This document shows positions 60,721-64,000 of a stretch of DNA of 64,000 nucleotides, in pieces (position 1 is the stretch's first letter; each line of letters starts with the position of its first letter). Both the position numbers and the translations under genes were made by a program. The DNA lies in NCBI GenBank assembly GCA_036365515.1, contig CM070875.1, positions 7,902,501 to 7,966,500 of the forward strand. The letters are read 5' to 3'. A model generated the notes under the pieces. The model saw only the letters and a program-made list of their open reading frames with translations, did no database searches and was not told the DNA's origin. The DNA is from Torymus aiolomorphi. Lineage: Eukaryota; Arthropoda; Insecta; Hymenoptera; Torymidae.

Positions 60721-61145
60721 TCATTTTTGACTCGAAAGAAAGAGAAGGATATATCTTTTGTCTCTCTCATCTCTCTTTCTCTGTCGCACATATATCGTTC
60801 TCTCTCGCTCCTTAAAGAAGATACGAGCCGCCGGAAAATACCCTAGAAAAGGGATAAGGGACCGCTCTCTGCCGCTCTCTGTGTTAAAACATAGGATTTT
60901 CCCCACTATCACAAAAATCGACGTTTGGAAGGGATGACGCCCCGCACCATTGGGCACCGCTTTCCCGCACCACTCGCTCCATTTAACATTATGGGTATGC
61001 AAAGCATCAACCGCCGCCGAAAAATATCATCGATGACTCGTTGACCCAAGATGACGCAACTACCCGATTCGACACCGCAGTTTTTCCAGCCGAAGAAGAG
61101 GAGGAGCAATGGATTTAAATACGCCGAACGCGCACTACACGGGTG
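60721..61145. other. moderately GC-rich unique stretch
   Basis: Begins with CT-rich DNA (60755-60810). Two overlapping minus-strand frames of 93 and 106 aa are present, but neither matches a family I recognise. Confidence 0.3.
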
Positions 61146-61390
61146 CAGTTCACCACAAGCCTCACAAGCTTTACTGAACTGACCAAGGCAGTTCACCACA
61201 AGCTTCACAAGCTTTACTGAACTGACCAAGGCAGTTCACCACAAGCCTCACAAGCTTTGCTGACTGTACAGCAGTTCACCACAAGCCTCACAAGCTTTAC
61301 TGAACTGACCAAGTCAGATCAACATAAGCCTCACAAGCTTTGCTGACTGTACAGCAGATCGACACAAGCCTCACAAGCTTAAAGACTCTG
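61146..61390 (+). repeat. tandem array C: six ~40-bp hairpin units
   Basis: Units start at about 61146, 61189, 61232, 61272, 61315 and 61352. Each can fold: CAGTTCA pairs with TGAACTG outside, and AAGC pairs with GCTT inside (AAGCCTCACAAGCTT). Later units have CAGATC in place of CAGTTC. Confidence 0.8.
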
Positions 61391-61532
61391 TACACAAATT
61401 CAAACTCTCAAATAAAATATTCAAATTTTTTTTCCAAAATCAAATTTTCGAAATTCATTTTTCCAAAACTTCTAAAAAATTTTAACATACTAATTCCAAA
61501 ATTATCAAATTAATTATATTCGAAACTACTTT

Positions 61533-62523
61533 TCTAAACCATAGTTGTTACGACCTTACGGGTAAGCATACTCCTATTGGTTTAGAAAAGAATTAAGTAA
61601 ACATAACGGCAGTTGTACGACCTTACGGGTAAGCCTCACTGGTTGTGTTTACAAAGAATATTATTAATTATAATAAATTTCATATTACAAGATTCAAAGG
61701 AACTTATATTGAAAGAAAAAAATATAAAGAACACAAAAATAAGAAGGTAAATAAAATCTTCAATTAACTGTATTCAGTATTTCTTCTCTAAACCATAGTT
61801 GTTACGACCTTACGGGTAAGCATACTCCTATTGGTTTAGAAAAGGATTAAGCAAACATAACGGCAGTTGTACGACCTTACGGGTAAGCCTCACTGGTTGT
61901 GTTTGCAAAGAATATAATTAAATTATATTAAATGTTCTCATTACAATAAAGAAAATAATAAAATCTTCAATTAGATATATCCTAAATTACTTCTCTAAAC
62001 CATAATTGTTACGACCTTACGGGTAAGCATACTCCTATTGGTTTAGAAAAGAATTAAGTAAACATAACGGCAGTTGTACGACCTTACGGGTAAGCCTCAC
62101 TGGTTGTGTTTACAAGGAATATTTTAATTTATAAGATTTTTCCAGTTTACAATAAGAAAGTAATAAAATCTTCAATTAGATATATCCTAAATTACTTCTC
62201 TAAACCATAGTTGTTACGACCTTACAGGTAAGCATACTCCTATTGGTTTAGAAAAGAATTAAGTAAACATAACGGCAGTTGTACGACCTTACGGGTAAGC
62301 CTCACTGGTTGTGTTTACAAGGAATATTTTAATTTATAAGATTTTTCCAGTTTACAATAAGAAAGTAATAAAATCTTCAATTAGATATATCCTAAATTAC
62401 TTCTCTAAACCATAGTTGTTACGACCTTACGGGTAAGCATACTCCTATTGGTTTAGAAAAGAATTAAGTAAACATAACGGCAGTTGTACGACCTTACGGG
62501 TAAGCCTCACTGGTTGTGTTTAC
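61533..62523 (+). repeat. tandem array of five units, each with two structured hairpins
   Basis: Hairpin A (54 nt) at 61533, 61787, 61994, 62199 and 62404. Hairpin B (56 nt) at 61597, 61851, 62058, 62263 and 62468. Unit period is 254, then 205-207 bp. A and B have different outer stems (TCTAAACCA/TGGTTTAGA; GTAAACA/TGTTTAC) but share the core ACGACCTTACGGGTAAGC, whose inner part CTTAC-GG-GTAAG is itself a hairpin. In the second B copy, T-A in the stem is replaced by C-G on both sides (GCAAACA/TGTTTGC). Function unknown. Confidence 0.85.
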
Positions 62524-63097
62524 AAGGAATATTTTAATTTATAAGAAATTTCAGATTACAACTCTAAAACAATTTATATTAGAAAAAATTAAGAAACAAG
62601 AAAATCGTAGGAAAATTCTAAAGAAATTATCCTTTACTAAGATAAAAATTTATTTATTAAAAAGAAAAATATATATCAATCCCAAGAGGGATAAGTTACA
62701 TAAATAAAAATTAAATTCACACACGAGCTCTGCTCTTGATAGGGAAGGGCGAATCTGAGAATAACCTGAGACCGGGAAAAGTTATTAGAATCTCAAACTC
62801 CAGGTATCCAAGGAAAATCGTGCCCTTATTCCTAGTCCATACGGGGGTACATGCGGCCAAACGATCTTTACGAGACGTTCGTGCTACTCACCGTTGGTCC
62901 TTACGATAACCAAATCCTAAACCAAAAATTAGTCAAACTTAAATCTCAGCGATTAACAGTGAATTTGATATTACACTCCTGTCCACAGCTCGTCCATGGT
63001 TTATTAGCTAACGCAGCTACGACCAGAAAAGAGCATAACTCTTAATCGAGTTAAACATCCCAGTAATGTCGTGTCTTAGGACGTGACACCACGTAAT
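62524..63097. other. unique stretch right of the hairpin array
   Basis: AT-rich to 62720, then moderately GC-rich (62730-63060) without a recognisable gene. Confidence 0.35.
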
Positions 63098-63540
63098 TCT
63101 TCAAATTTTTGTCATTTTTCGCCATTTTCAAACTCACGTAGCTTTGCACAGAATTTACCGATTTTAACGATTCTAGTCTCAAATTAAAGCTCTGTTCTTC
63201 AACTTTAATAATTTTTTTTGTGAAATTTCGTTTGGCCTCTTCAATAGTTTGCAATTGGTTAATCATCAATGACTACTTTTCGTCCATTTTTCTCATGTTA
63301 GATTTCCATAAGAAAAATTGTTTTCGTCGGCAAAAAAGCTTGGCAACGGATAATGAGTGTTCGTGTGTATTTTCATGTTGAGGAACCCCCAAAGAACCGA
63401 AAAAACTTTATGTGGTAGGTGGGCCCTCAAAAAAAATTTTGTCCGTTTTTGTACCCAAGTTGTTGTCTGTAGTCCGCGGATTTGCACATATATATTATTA
63501 ATTTGTTTCCCATAATAAATTAATAATCAGTAAACTATAG

Positions 63541-63552
63541 TATGTGTGTGTG

Positions 63553-63588
<36 letters not shown>

Positions 63589-63662
63589 GTTTTCGAGGTG
63601 TTATAGGAATCAAAATACATGATTTTTGAAAAATGTCTGTATCGATGTATGTGCGCGCGCGC

Positions 63663-63699
<37 letters not shown>

Positions 63700-63740
63700 T
63701 GTGAGTGAATGAGTGTGTATGTGTGTGTGTGTAAGTGGCC
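63541..63740 (+). mobile_element. left-end fragment of the Helentron-like family with GT tract
   Basis: Contains TTTTTGAAAAATGTCTGTAT followed by a GT microsatellite (63663-63695), matching the leader of copies B and D. It is preceded by a (TA/CA)n tract that abuts the large element's right end. Confidence 0.5.
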
Positions 63741-64000
63741 CATATGTACAAACATTTCGCAATAACCACGTTTTCAGTCTGCATCTACAAAATCACGCCG
63801 AATTTACACAATTATTCCATTAAACGCAATAATAACATTATTGCAACGTGGATCACGCTTGAATTACAATAGCCATTTTCCTAAAATTCAAATTCGCAAA
63901 TTGATAGACGTAATGATTATATAACATAATAACATTCAAATACGCTTATGACAAACATTATGATAAGCTTCAATATATAATATTATACAAAATCGTCGCG
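63741..64000. other. AT-rich end of window
   Basis: C/A-biased, no gene seen. It could be the left flank of another island beyond the window. Confidence 0.3.

Larger units (their letters stand above)
57850..63540. mobile_element. large element with ~0.4-kb inverted terminal repeats
   Basis: The left repeat, 57850 to about 58262, begins CTATAGTTTACTGATTATTA. Its inverse occupies about 63098-63540. The two agree almost throughout: ATTTATTATGGGAAACA, ATATATGT-CAAATCCGCGGA, ATTTTTCTTATGGAAATCTA, GAACAGAGCTTTAATTTGAG and TCTGTGCAAAGCTACGT all recur. The interior of about 4.8 kb has no recognisable transposase. It includes an AT-rich left part and the hairpin arrays at the right. A related, diverged terminal-repeat copy is at 35257-35700. 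Long terminal repeats without a gene are seen in Foldback/Galileo-type elements; the assignment is open. Confidence 0.65.

Noticed and set aside
60721..61229. Two overlapping minus-strand frames (93 and 106 aa)
   Set aside because: No motif, overlapping frames, and the second runs into the hairpin repeat array.
61533..62523. CRISPR-like look of regularly spaced short repeats
   Set aside because: The units are long tandem duplications (205-254 bp) with nearly identical 'spacers', in a eukaryotic genome with no cas genes.
61146..62523. Integrated insect-virus origin (homologous-region palindromes)
   Set aside because: The palindromes do not match any viral repeat I know, and no viral gene is nearby; a transposon context explains them better.
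63498..63784. 85-aa His/Thr-rich frames near the window end
   Set aside because: They are translations of the GT/CA microsatellites.

Overview
This is a window of animal nuclear genome, most likely from an insect. I would guess a parasitoid wasp or other hymenopteran, but that placement is inference. Support comes from spliced genes with GT-AG introns, an insect-style secreted serine protease, very AT-rich gene-poor DNA, long dinucleotide runs, and many DNA-transposon families (hAT-type with 8-bp duplications, TTAA-flanked piggyBac-type, Helentron/HINE-like, fold-back MITEs). There are no operons, ribosome binding sites or prokaryotic features.

Only three host genes can be supported. (1) The 3' four exons of a trypsin-fold serine protease (230-1236, +), with the His/Asp/Ser triad intact. 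(2) An intronless F-box/leucine-rich-repeat protein of 409 aa (24685-25914, -), with three 63-bp repeats immediately upstream. (3) The first coding exon of a sodium-coupled transporter resembling the high-affinity choline transporter (53618-53858, +); its remaining exons must lie more than 10 kb downstream, outside the window. These genes are not functionally linked.

The rest is mobile DNA and non-coding DNA. 1.8-8.4 kb: a broken LINE, a Pif1/Helitron helicase remnant, a second LINE tail and two copies of a hairpin-ended Helentron-like repeat. 21.3-24.3 kb: two more copies tail to tail. 27.2-31.0 kb: a MITE, then a hAT element with perfect 8-bp target duplications that holds a 93-bp satellite, itself split by another element that holds a TTAA element. 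32.3-32.7 kb: about 400 bp of pure (TA)n. 34.1-38.2 kb: nested elements and fold-backs. 43.4-46.2 kb: a long domain of CATTAA/TTAATG half-palindromes. 47.6-53.0 kb: another Helentron-like copy, a hAT-type element full of TTCGAAC-type repeats, and a TTAA palindrome. 57.85-63.54 kb: an element with inverted terminal repeats of about 0.4 kb whose right part carries an array of structured hairpins.

Three observations deserve attention. First, at least thirteen GC-rich islands are scattered through the window, and in each one the + strand changes from C/A-rich on the left to G/T-rich on the right, the signature of divergent transcription or bidirectional replication initiation. Second, a tandem array of paired hairpins at 61.5-62.5 kb shows compensatory base-pair changes, as expected of a selected RNA or single-stranded DNA structure. 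Third, a hammerhead-ribozyme-like motif sits at 24.53-24.58 kb.
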